NCBI GenBank assembly: GCA_030428205.1
Contig: JAUIBK010000010.1
Span: 1-64,000, forward strand
Direction of reading: 5' to 3'
DNA length: 64,000 nucleotides
Source: a bacterium
Lineage (GTDB): Bacteria; Bdellovibrionota_C; UBA2361; RFPC01
Part shown: positions 46,324 to 54,268 of the stretch, piece by piece
Layout: every line of letters begins with the position of its first letter
How positions within the stretch are numbered: position 1 is the stretch's first letter
Position numbers and translations under genes: made by a program
Notes under the pieces: generated by a model
What the model was told of the DNA's origin: nothing
The model's input: the letters and a program-made list of their open reading frames with translations, nothing else
Databases searched by the model: none

Positions 46324-46361
46324 AAAAACTCCTTAGCACTTGTAAAGTAAGGAGGGTTTTT
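46324..46361 (+). terminator. Intrinsic terminator between pilO and pilQ
   Basis: CTCCTTA (46329-46335) pairs with TAAGGAG (46348-46354) around a 12-base loop. Five A precede the stem and five T follow GG at 46357-46361. It lies 190 bases after pilO and 50 bases before pilQ, so at least part of pilQ transcription is likely separate from pilMNO. Confidence 0.75.
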
Positions 46362-46411
46362 CAGGAGCTGTTTTTGAAGTTTAGTTACGTTCGTCTAGAG
46401 GGAGATATCTC

Positions 46412-48781
46412 ATGAACATTACCGCAAAGGTCAGGCGGGGCATACGCTTTCTCTGTGTTGCATCGGTCCTTGTTGTCCTCCTTGTTGCTCTGTCAGCATG
46501 TTCTCGTACAACATCTCCAGCAATGAGCCCGGTGGGTGCAAATGATTCGCTTGCACAAGCAGATGAGTCGATGATGCAAGCTGGTGAGAATGAGTTTGCG
46601 AACGCAGAAATATTGAGCTCCATTGAGAAAGACGGAATGGGTATTGAGCTCAATAGTGCTACTGGTAGCTCGCAAATGATCATTCGTACGAATGGGAGCG
46701 CCATAGACTATACGGTTACTCGCCTCTCTTCTCCTTCTCGCCTCGTTCTCGATATTCTCAATGGCGAGCAGAAGAACAACGAAGAGTTTGCGGTTGCCGC
46801 TGATGAGTTTGTTCAGCGTGTCCGTGTTGGTGCACACCCAGATAAAAGTCGCGTAGTTATTGATCTTAACGAGAAGGAAGGCTTCACCTATGATGCCGAA
46901 GCTGTTGGTGGCTCGCTTATCGTTCGCATGACCAGCGAAGATAGTGGCCCAATGGCGCAACCTAAGTTTGAAATGAACGATGCCGCGGAGATGAAGAAGA
47001 ACGCTCCAGCTGGTCCAATTCTTGAAACCTTTCGCATTGAAGAGATGGGAGGGAGCGAAAACTCTCTCATCGCTGAAATGACCTCAGCTGGTTTCTTTAC
47101 CCTCGAGCAGACAGCTCCATCTGAGTATGTTCTCCGGCTTGAAGGCGCAAGCTTTAATAAAAATGAGCTTGGTACCCTGCTTGCACCACCGAAAAGCGGT
47201 GCTATTCGTTCTGTTCGTGTAACGAGCGAAGGGAGCGATACTCTTTTACGGATCTTTGCTGACCCAGCGAAGAAGTTGGCTGCGAGAACTCGTGGAAGTA
47301 ACATCATTGTTGAAGAACAACCATTCGCGAAAGGCTCGGATATTCGTGCTCAGGCAGAGATAGAAGAAGTCGCTGATGATGCCGGCGACATCGAGGAAGA
47401 CCTCGGAGAAGGCACGGATCTGAGTGAGCTCGAGAGCGAAGTAACAACTCTCCTCGATGAGGCTCCGAAGTACACCGGTCGTCAGATCTCCCTCGACCTT
47501 CAAGATACAGATATCGATAACGCTCTGCGTATTATTGCTGAGGTGTCAAACCTAAACATTATCGCAAGCGATGATGTGGCAGGAAAAGTTACCCTTCGCC
47601 TCATTGATGTTCCTTGGGATCAGGCGCTTGACGTTATCTTAAAGACGAACGGTCTCGACAAAGTTCTCGAAGGGAATGTGATGCGTATCGCTCCTATCGA
47701 GAAGCTCCGTCAAGAACGTGAGGCATTAAAGCAGGCGCAAGAAGCCGAAGAAGAGCTTGAGCCTCTCGTAGTGAAGTACGTCCGTGTAAGTTACGCGAAA
47801 GCTTCAGAGCTCCGCTCTCTGGTCGAAACAGTTCTCACTGAGCGGGGAACAGTTGCCTACGACGAGCGAACCAACCAGCTTATCATTAAAGATATTCGAC
47901 GTGGTGTGAAGAATGTTGCTGAGCTTGTTTCACGTCTGGACTTGAGGACTCCTCAGGTCTTGCTCGAAACTCAGATTGTAGAAGCTCAGCGTAGCTTCCT
48001 CCGGGAGTTTGGTTCGGAGATCGGGTTTAGCTATATTGCTTCGCCTGAGACAGGAAATGCTACAGGAGATAACTTCCCGAACAGCATTAATTTTGGTGGA
48101 TCGGTCGACCCGAGTCTTCCAGGGATTGGCTCGTCATTCCCCGCAGCAGTTGATCTGTCAGGTGGTTCTGCGGTGAGTCTCCTCCTTGATAGTGCTGATG
48201 GAACTCGTTCTTTGGATATGCGACTCAGTGCGCTTGAGCGGGAAGGTCGTGTTCGAATTGTGAGCCGTCCTGCAGTGGCAACTACAAATAACCAGCAAGC
48301 TGTTATTAAGAGTGTAGAGAAGATACGTGTGAAAACACCAAGTGGTGGTCTTTCTGTTGCAACCGGTTCTGGAGCATCTGCTGCAGGAAGTGGTGGAGTA
48401 GCGACCGAGACAATCGAAATCGGTATCGTTCTTGAGGTAACTCCTCAGGCATCTCCTGATTACTTTGTCTTGCTCGATATTAACGCTAAGTCCAGTACGC
48501 TCGGCTCAACGGTTGTTGATGGTATTCCATCAGAAGTTGAGCGTAGTGCTACTTCGACAGTGCTTGTATCAAGTGGTCAAACATTTGCTATGGGTGGAAT
48601 TTACAAAATCACGGACCGTGATTCTGTAGACGGAATTCCATTCTTGAAAGATGTTCCTTTCCTCGGGCATCTCTTTAGAACTCAACAGGTCGACAACGCT
48701 GATGAAGAGCTTATCTTCTTCATCACTCCTCGGATTGTTGAGGGAAGCTTTGATGATGCTGCAATGAAGCTATCATCGTAA
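46412..48781 (+). CDS. pilQ: Type IV pilus outer-membrane secretin PilQ
   Basis: The 789-residue protein has a lipobox-like signal end (LSAC, Cys30), so it may be lipidated. Two AMIN-like peptidoglycan-binding regions lie at about 75-170 and 200-305 (SRLVLDILNG, TLLRIFADP). An acidic linker follows. The N0/STN domain is about 360-430 (ISLDLQDTDIDNALRIIAE). An N1 secretin domain is about 445-515 (RVSYAKASELRSLVETVL), and the secretin beta-barrel core (515-785) contains VEAQRSFLREFG, RVRIVSRPAV and PFLKDVPFLGHLF. It forms the outer-membrane gate for the pilus. A GGGAG site precedes the ATG. Confidence 0.95.
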   Translation: MNITAKVRRGIRFLCVASVLVVLLVALSACSRTTSPAMSPVGANDSLAQADESMMQAGENEFANAEILSSIEKDGMGIELNSATGSSQMIIRTNGSAIDYTVTRLSSPSRLVLDILNGEQKNNEEFAVAADEFVQRVRVGAHPDKSRVVIDLNEKEGFTYDAEAVGGSLIVRMTSEDSGPMAQPKFEMNDAAEMKKNAPAGPILETFRIEEMGGSENSLIAEMTSAGFFTLEQTAPSEYVLRLEGASFNKNELGTLLAPPKSGAIRSVRVTSEGSDTLLRIFADPAKKLAARTRGSNIIVEEQPFAKGSDIRAQAEIEEVADDAGDIEEDLGEGTDLSELESEVTTLLDEAPKYTGRQISLDLQDTDIDNALRIIAEVSNLNIIASDDVAGKVTLRLIDVPWDQALDVILKTNGLDKVLEGNVMRIAPIEKLRQEREALKQAQEAEEELEPLVVKYVRVSYAKASELRSLVETVLTERGTVAYDERTNQLIIKDIRRGVKNVAELVSRLDLRTPQVLLETQIVEAQRSFLREFGSEIGFSYIASPETGNATGDNFPNSINFGGSVDPSLPGIGSSFPAAVDLSGGSAVSLLLDSADGTRSLDMRLSALEREGRVRIVSRPAVATTNNQQAVIKSVEKIRVKTPSGGLSVATGSGASAAGSGGVATETIEIGIVLEVTPQASPDYFVLLDINAKSSTLGSTVVDGIPSEVERSATSTVLVSSGQTFAMGGIYKITDRDSVDGIPFLKDVPFLGHLFRTQQVDNADEELIFFITPRIVEGSFDDAAMKLSS

Positions 48782-48809
48782 CATGTGAGAATAATAAAGG
48801 ATGAGTGAA

Positions 48810-49448
48810 ATGTTAAAGCAATTCGGACGTCGTAGAACCTTAGTACGGTTCATCCTAGGACTTCTTCTTGTTGCGGGGATGGTCTCGTGTGGTAGCTCTA
48901 ATGATCAAGGCGTCGTATTTACGCTTCTTGGAGTGTATACCGATGCCGATTGCAACACAGGCGCTACTGGATCATCTCGACCGCTAGGGACAGTTTCTGG
49001 TGATGGAGCTTTCGGTGGTGGTGTCGATCTGGCGCTCCAGATTACCAACAACCTTGCGGCACAAGCTATGAGAGTTGAAGCTATAAACATCTCTTATGAA
49101 GTGCCAGGTGCAGCTTCTCAGCCACCTTCGACAATACAAGCGTTTCCAGCCAGCCTCCTGGGGCCTGGAGCTCCCGATGGTGAAATTGAATCAAGTTTGC
49201 CTGATTCATTTAGCGGTCTAGGGAACACGTCATGTGGAGAGACATCTATTATCCCTGCAGCTGTTGAGCAGTATCTCATTCTGAATAAAACGAGTTTACC
49301 AGAGCTTCCGTTTACCTTGATTGCGACAATCACGGCAACTGGAGTAAGTACCTCAGGAGAGCGTTATACAACGAATCCTGTTTACTACCCAGTTGTGTAT
49401 ACGGATCCATCTCTTATTACTCCAACTTCAGGAGAAGAGAGCGAGTAA
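48810..49448 (+). CDS. Putative lipoprotein downstream of pilQ
   Basis: The ATG at 48810 is preferred because AAAGG lies nine bases upstream; ATG 48801 abuts that site. The 212-residue protein has a basic N-terminus, a hydrophobic stretch and MVSC at 24-27, a slightly irregular lipobox. The mature part looks beta-rich, with repeated hydrophobic/Gly strands such as VDLALQITNNLAAQAMRVEAI and FTLIATITATGVS. I do not recognise the family. It lies 29 bases after pilQ on the same strand. It is not an evident PilP, which would have a Pro-rich linker and a compact beta domain. Confidence 0.6.
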   Translation: MLKQFGRRRTLVRFILGLLLVAGMVSCGSSNDQGVVFTLLGVYTDADCNTGATGSSRPLGTVSGDGAFGGGVDLALQITNNLAAQAMRVEAINISYEVPGAASQPPSTIQAFPASLLGPGAPDGEIESSLPDSFSGLGNTSCGETSIIPAAVEQYLILNKTSLPELPFTLIATITATGVSTSGERYTTNPVYYPVVYTDPSLITPTSGEESE

Positions 49449-49548
49449 GTAGTCAGTGTCGTAAGTGAAGTTACGCTTTTCTTATGACGAAGAAGTATTT
49501 GAGGGTTTTTGTCCAAAGGCATAAATGAATAGAAGAAGGAAAGGCAAC

Positions 49549-50616
49549 ATGCGAGGCAAAATGATAGTTCGAATTGTGGGAGTTGCATCGTTACTTGGAA
49601 GCCTTGTGCTTGCTGGCTGCGGTGGTGGCGGAGGTACAGATGGTGGCGGTTCTCCGGATTTTGCCGGCGAAACGTTCGTAGGTGGAGATTCTAATGGGAC
49701 GCTTACGATCTCTGTTGCGTCTACAAGTATTCCGGTTGCAAGTACCTCAACTTTTAATGTTACGGTAAAAGACGCAAGTGGTGCCCCGGTCCCTCAGATA
49801 CAGGTTGCCTGTGATAGTGAGAATGGAATTGCGATCATTGAGCCTAGTACTGGTTTTGAGTTAACTGATAGTTTTGGTGGTATGTCAGGCGTTGTCGGTT
49901 GCTCGCTTCCGGGAAGCTTCCAAATGGCTTGTCGACTCCCAATTGGAGCCAATAAGCAACAGTATGTTTCGATTCTCTGTACAGGTGGCGCTGTTCCTGC
50001 CGGGTTTGATGGCTTTCCTGGTGCTGCTGGTGGTGGCCTGGGTGGTGGTGTGCAAACTCCCGATGATGGTGGCGAGCCTGGTGGTACTGGAACAGATGGG
50101 GTTCGAATTGCGTCGATTGAGCTTGTTCAAGGTGTAGGTGAACCTGGTGGTACAGGGATTGATACATTGCAACGCAACTGTGAGATTGATCCGAACGAAG
50201 ATGCTGATTGTGAAGAATTTGCTGATGACGGCATTAATTTTGTAATCACAAACGACACCAACCAAACATTCCGATTTACAGACTATACCTATACTGTTCC
50301 TGAGGCGACTGGTACGGGTGGAGCGTCTTTTACTTCTAAGAGCATTAGTTTAGTGAATTCACCTCTTGAGGTTCAGCCACAAGGGGACGACGCAACAGCT
50401 CATGCTGTGTTTGCTGAGATTATTAGTGGTTCCGGAGTGTGTGGAGGCGAAAAGCGATTTGCTGATGCAAGTTTTAGCATTGGGGCTTCAAATGGTGGAG
50501 ACCTTGGCTTTCGTGCTGTCACCTTCCGGCTTAATGGAACGAATGAGTCGGGTGATTCTGTAACACTTACTGCGTCGGCAACGTTTAGTTTTGATGCGTT
50601 TGATAACTGTGGTTAA
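49549..50616 (+). CDS. Lipoprotein with bacterial Ig-like region
   Basis: The ATG at 49549 is preferred because AAGGAAAGG precedes it; ATG 49525 is the alternative. The 355-residue protein has lipobox LAGC (Cys24), a glycine-rich spacer and a Big_1/invasin-like sandwich (about 45-135: LTISVASTSIPVASTSTFNV, VKDASGAPVPQIQVAC). A Gly/Pro-rich linker with two GEPGGTG repeats follows, then a second beta-rich domain to the C-terminus. Cysteines are numerous (about ten in the mature part) and may form disulfides. A surface or pilus-associated role is suggested only by its place downstream of pilQ. Confidence 0.65.
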   Translation: MRGKMIVRIVGVASLLGSLVLAGCGGGGGTDGGGSPDFAGETFVGGDSNGTLTISVASTSIPVASTSTFNVTVKDASGAPVPQIQVACDSENGIAIIEPSTGFELTDSFGGMSGVVGCSLPGSFQMACRLPIGANKQQYVSILCTGGAVPAGFDGFPGAAGGGLGGGVQTPDDGGEPGGTGTDGVRIASIELVQGVGEPGGTGIDTLQRNCEIDPNEDADCEEFADDGINFVITNDTNQTFRFTDYTYTVPEATGTGGASFTSKSISLVNSPLEVQPQGDDATAHAVFAEIISGSGVCGGEKRFADASFSIGASNGGDLGFRAVTFRLNGTNESGDSVTLTASATFSFDAFDNCG

Positions 50617-50647
50617 GATTGTTGAGTCTTAATACGTATTCATAAGA

Positions 50648-50677
50648 AAAACGGCTCGCATTAGCGGGCCGTTTTTT
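50648..50677 (+). terminator. Intrinsic terminator after the Ig-like lipoprotein gene
   Basis: The stem AACGGCTCGC / GCGGGCCGTT (about 50650-50659 with 50663-50672) with an ATTA loop is followed by T6 (50672-50677). It ends the pilQ-lipoprotein unit. The next gene starts 16 bases later. Confidence 0.9.
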
Positions 50678-50693
50678 ATGGAGCCTACCTACT

Positions 50694-51161
50694 ATGGGCG
50701 ATCGTCTCGATTTTATACAAGAGCTCCCCCAAGAGCTTCAGGAGGATCCAGGTGACATCTCCTTTTTGGGCGTTGCTGGAGATTATCGTGAAAAGGGAGA
50801 GTTGCTTAAGGCTGTAGTCATTTGTCTACGTGGTTTGAGTGCCAATCCTTCTTATCACCAAGGACGCCTTCTTCTCGCTCGACTCTACTTTGAGTTGGAA
50901 TGTCTTCCTTTTGCTTTAAAAGAGCTAGAGCTGCTTCACCAAGATATGCCCCATATAGACTCTATTGGTCGACTTCTGGAGCGACTTTCTCCTGGAGCAA
51001 GTAATGTAGCAGATGAGCCTTCTTCTGACTCGACGTACGAGCAAGAGGCGCCTAAGGATACGCCTGAGCGCTCAAGACCAGCGCAACAGGAAGAGACTCT
51101 GGCTGAGACGGATTTTGATTTTGACGAGCTTGACGACCTCGAGGATCTCGAAGATGACTAG
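50694..51161 (+). CDS. Small TPR-like protein with acidic tail
   Basis: The 155-residue protein has no signal peptide. Residues about 20-95 fit two tetratricopeptide-type helical pairs (YREKGELLKAVVICLRGLSA, HQGRLLLARLYFELECLPFA). The rest is a polar, acidic and probably disordered tail rich in Asp/Glu (ending DDLEDLEDD). GGAG precedes the ATG by about ten bases. The gene begins just after a strong terminator, so its promoter must overlap that region. Its function is unknown; a binding role in the cytoplasm is likely. Confidence 0.6.
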   Translation: MGDRLDFIQELPQELQEDPGDISFLGVAGDYREKGELLKAVVICLRGLSANPSYHQGRLLLARLYFELECLPFALKELELLHQDMPHIDSIGRLLERLSPGASNVADEPSSDSTYEQEAPKDTPERSRPAQQEETLAETDFDFDELDDLEDLEDD

Positions 51162-51180
51162 AGGCAGTTGAGTTTGTTTA

Positions 51181-51224
51181 ACCATTTAGTGAACTCTTTC
51201 GTTCGAAAAAGTTCACTAAATGGT
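51181..51224. repeat. 44-base near-perfect palindrome upstream of accBC
   Basis: A 15-bp perfect inverted repeat (ACCATTTAGTGAACT at 51181-51195, complement at 51210-51224) continues inward with TTTCG/CGAAA around TT. This makes one long hairpin. There is no T tract. It lies 20 bases after the TPR gene and about 160 bases before accB, and could be a terminator-like processing site or an operator. Confidence 0.7.
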
Positions 51225-51383
51225 AAGTCATTTGAGTAGGTTACTATGTTAAAGCCTTCCTGTGAGAGATGCCTACCGACATCTGGAGTTAACCTCAATA
51301 ATATGGCAAAGTTACTCCCTATTCCCCAGGTCAGGCTTTGATAACGTAACTTGGGGGTTGTTAAGTCAAAGAGATTGTAAGCG

Positions 51384-51854
51384 ATGGATATCAAAGAACT
51401 TGAACAGATCATTTCGATCCTCAAAAGTAATGGCGTCACTGAGTTTGAACTGGAGCAAGATGGCACTCACCTCAAACTGAGTCGGGCAACTCTCCAAGCC
51501 GCTGCTGCGCCAGTTGCAGTTCAGGGCGAAGCTCCTCAAATATCTCCTCCTCCTCAGGTCGTTGCTCCATCAACCGCTGCGCCTCAAGCTGAGGTGGACG
51601 AAGCTGAAGGAATGGAGAAAGTTGAGTCGCCACTGGTTGGGACATTCTACCGTAAGCCTTCCCCGGATGCAGATGCTTTCGTCAAAGTTGATGATATCGT
51701 TAAAAAAGGTGACACACTTTGCATCGTTGAGGCGATGAAGTTGATGAATGAGATTGAAGCACCTTGTGACGGAAAGATCGTTAAGATCCTTCTCAATGAT
51801 GGACAGGTCGTTGAGTTTGGGGAGGCCCTTTTCCTTATCGATCCAAACGTATAA
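51384..51854 (+). CDS. accB: Acetyl-CoA carboxylase biotin carboxyl carrier protein
   Basis: The 156-residue protein has an N-terminal helical region ([18 protein letters not shown]), an Ala/Pro linker (about 36-75) and a C-terminal biotinyl domain. Biotin is attached to Lys119 in the motif VEAMKLMNE. It carries CO2 between the biotin carboxylase (AccC, next gene) and the carboxyltransferase, which is encoded elsewhere, to make malonyl-CoA. accC follows after 11 bases. Confidence 0.97.
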   Translation: MDIKELEQIISILKSNGVTEFELEQDGTHLKLSRATLQAAAAPVAVQGEAPQISPPPQVVAPSTAAPQAEVDEAEGMEKVESPLVGTFYRKPSPDADAFVKVDDIVKKGDTLCIVEAMKLMNEIEAPCDGKIVKILLNDGQVVEFGEALFLIDPNV

Positions 51855-51865
51855 AGGAGCTCGCT

Positions 51866-53272
51866 GTGTCTCGCCCACCATTTCGAAAAGTCTTGATCGC
51901 TAATCGTGGAGAGATCGCTCTACGCATTATTCGTGCTTGCCACGAACTGGGTATTCGTACGGTTGCTATTCACTCTCAAGCTGACGAAGAGGCTCTTCAT
52001 GTAAAGCTTGCTTCGGAGAGTGTGTGTATCGGGCCAGCATTAGCAACAGATAGTTATCTCAAAATCTCTGCTGTCATGGCGGCCGCTGTTGCCACACAAG
52101 CAGATGCTATTCACCCTGGATACGGTTTTTTAAGTGAAAACCCTGCTTTTGCTGAGATCTGTGGAAGTTGTGGAATCACTTTTATCGGCCCAAGTGTTCG
52201 TAACATGCGGGTGATGGGAGACAAAGCCCGGGCGCGTCGTGCTGCTGACAAAGCTGGCGTGCCTACCATTCCTGGTGACAGTGAGGGGGTTCTTGAGCCT
52301 GCGCGCGCGCTCGAGCTTGCCCACAAAGCTGGCTTTCCTATTCTCCTAAAAGCGTGTGCTGGCGGTGGTGGACGAGGAATGAAGATCCTCCATAGCCCAG
52401 AGGACTTTGAATCGCAATTTAACATGGCTCAACGAGAGGTAGAGGCTGCTTTTGGAGATGGTCATCTACTTGTCGAAAAGTATCTCCCGGAAGTGCGCCA
52501 CGTAGAAGTTCAGATTGCAGGCGATAGACATAAGAACGTGATTCATCTTGGTGTGCGAGACTGTTCTATTCAACGTCGCTATCAAAAAGTGATCGAAGAA
52601 GCTCTTTCTCCTGGGCTTCCCGAAGCTCTCCGTGAGAAGATTCAGAACTCTGCTGTAGAGCTTGCTAAGTCTGTTGGTTACTCTAGCGTTGGAACAGTTG
52701 AGTATCTCGTGGATCTCAAAGAAGAGAAGTTTTATTTCATTGAGATGAACACAAGGCTTCAAGTCGAGCACCCTGTCACGGAGATGATTACTGATACCGA
52801 TATCGTTAAAGAGCAGATTCGTATTGCCGCTGGTGAGCCCCTTTCGCACGAGCAGGAAGATATTCAGTTTTCTGGTCATGTGATTGAGGCGCGAATTAAT
52901 GCTGAGAATCCAAAAACGTTGATTCCTTCGCCAGGAAAGATCCTTAGTTACCACCCTCCAGGAGGTCACGGAGTCCGGGTTGATTCAGCTATGTACAGTG
53001 GTTACACCGTGCAACCATACTACGACTCGATGGTCGCAAAGCTTATCGTGAAAGCGCGAAATCGAGAGGCTTGTATTCAAAAGCTCCTTGTCGCCCTCAA
53101 TGAGTTTATTGTGGAAGGTATTGAGACAAACATTGAGCTACACAAGCGAATTCTCTCTCATCCAGACTTTGTTGAAGGGCGTTTTCACACGAAGTTTCTT
53201 GATACTGTAGATGTCTTTGCTGAGGATGAAAAAGAATGTTCCGACGAGTTATCACCTTCTCAAGCTGCCTAG
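51866..53272 (+). CDS. accC: Acetyl-CoA carboxylase, biotin carboxylase subunit
   Basis: A GTG start at 51866 follows AAAGGAG by six bases. The 468-residue ATP-grasp enzyme begins FRKVLIANRGEIALRIIRA. It has the glycine-rich ATP lid KACAGGGGRGMK, the metal/bicarbonate region FIEMNTRLQVEHPVTE and the catalytic RxxxxxxNAENP segment (EARINAENP). It carboxylates biotin on AccB using ATP and bicarbonate. The C-terminus extends about 20 residues past the usual end and overlaps the start of the DUF1573 gene by 37 bases. Confidence 0.97.
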   Translation: MSRPPFRKVLIANRGEIALRIIRACHELGIRTVAIHSQADEEALHVKLASESVCIGPALATDSYLKISAVMAAAVATQADAIHPGYGFLSENPAFAEICGSCGITFIGPSVRNMRVMGDKARARRAADKAGVPTIPGDSEGVLEPARALELAHKAGFPILLKACAGGGGRGMKILHSPEDFESQFNMAQREVEAAFGDGHLLVEKYLPEVRHVEVQIAGDRHKNVIHLGVRDCSIQRRYQKVIEEALSPGLPEALREKIQNSAVELAKSVGYSSVGTVEYLVDLKEEKFYFIEMNTRLQVEHPVTEMITDTDIVKEQIRIAAGEPLSHEQEDIQFSGHVIEARINAENPKTLIPSPGKILSYHPPGGHGVRVDSAMYSGYTVQPYYDSMVAKLIVKARNREACIQKLLVALNEFIVEGIETNIELHKRILSHPDFVEGRFHTKFLDTVDVFAEDEKECSDELSPSQAA

Positions 53273-54264
53273 CTCTTCTTTTTTTCTTTACCTCTTTTGC
53301 TTCGGCTCAAGAGAAAGAAAAACTCCGCTATGCAAAGCTTCTCATTCCGAGTTCAACCTATGATTTTGGCGCAGTGAGTCAGGGTTCCAAAGTTTCGCAC
53401 GAGTTTGTTATTGAAAATAAAGGCGAGGGAGCATTACATATACAAAGAGTTGTTCCCGCTTGCGGTTGCACAGCTTCTACCGTTGACAAAGATTTTATCC
53501 AACCTGGCGAAAGCGGAAAGGTGCATGTTGAGTTTGATACCACCGGTTTTTCTGGTGAGAAAATAAAGACAGTTCGCCTCTATACGAATGATCCTGACAA
53601 TCTCTCAGCTATTCTTTCACTTCGAGGAACCATTGAGCCTGATGTGCTTGTGCAGCCCAAGCGACTTTATTTTGGTGAAATCCTGCAAGGGGGAATTGAA
53701 GCTAAGCGCACAAAGACGGTGACGGTAACGGCGAGGGAAGGCTCTCAAGTAAAGCTTGGTGAGGTAAGTACGCGCTCTAAGCATGTCGATATTAAGTTGC
53801 TTGAATCGAACTCTAAAGAGAAGCGCTTCCAGGTTACCCTTGGCCCTGATATGAAGTTAGGAGAGTTCCGAGATCGAATAGTTGTGCGTGTCAGCGGAAC
53901 CAAGCAGCGGGCAGTCAATATTCCTCTTTTTGCCTCACTGAAAGGCCCCCTTCGTATAAGGCCCGCTGCGGCATCTTTCGGTGTTCTTGAAGGCCAAGCT
54001 CCCCTGCAAAAAACTATCAAAATTGAGAATTTAGGTGCTACACCGCTACTTCTCAAGAATCTGAAGTCCCATCACCCTTCTGTGAAGGCTACTCAAAAAG
54101 TGGTACAAGAAGGAAAGGTGTATGTAGTGAATATAACGGTCGATCCCCGCTTGGTGAAAAAAGAGCTTCGTAGCTCAGTAGAAATTTTTACGAACGTAGA
54201 AGAACAACCGAGTATAAAATTGAGCGTTTACGGCATACTTCCTCCACCTTCTGGATCGAAGTGA
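53236..54264 (+). CDS. Exported DUF1573 domain protein
   Basis: The 342-residue protein has a signal peptide (MFRRVITFSSCLALLFFFTSF..ASAQ). Its first domain is the DUF1573 immunoglobulin-like module (about 35-130), with the signature YDFGAVSQGSKVSHEFVIENKG in two parts (YDFGAVSQG, HEFVIENKG) and the conserved VPACGCT. Further beta-sandwich repeats fill the rest. It should be periplasmic or surface bound. Its start lies inside accC, so it is probably translated from the accBC transcript, though no link to lipid synthesis is known. The J-domain protein gene follows after four bases. Confidence 0.82.
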   Translation: MFRRVITFSSCLALLFFFTSFASAQEKEKLRYAKLLIPSSTYDFGAVSQGSKVSHEFVIENKGEGALHIQRVVPACGCTASTVDKDFIQPGESGKVHVEFDTTGFSGEKIKTVRLYTNDPDNLSAILSLRGTIEPDVLVQPKRLYFGEILQGGIEAKRTKTVTVTAREGSQVKLGEVSTRSKHVDIKLLESNSKEKRFQVTLGPDMKLGEFRDRIVVRVSGTKQRAVNIPLFASLKGPLRIRPAAASFGVLEGQAPLQKTIKIENLGATPLLLKNLKSHHPSVKATQKVVQEGKVYVVNITVDPRLVKKELRSSVEIFTNVEEQPSIKLSVYGILPPPSGSK

Positions 54265-54268
54265 GCAT

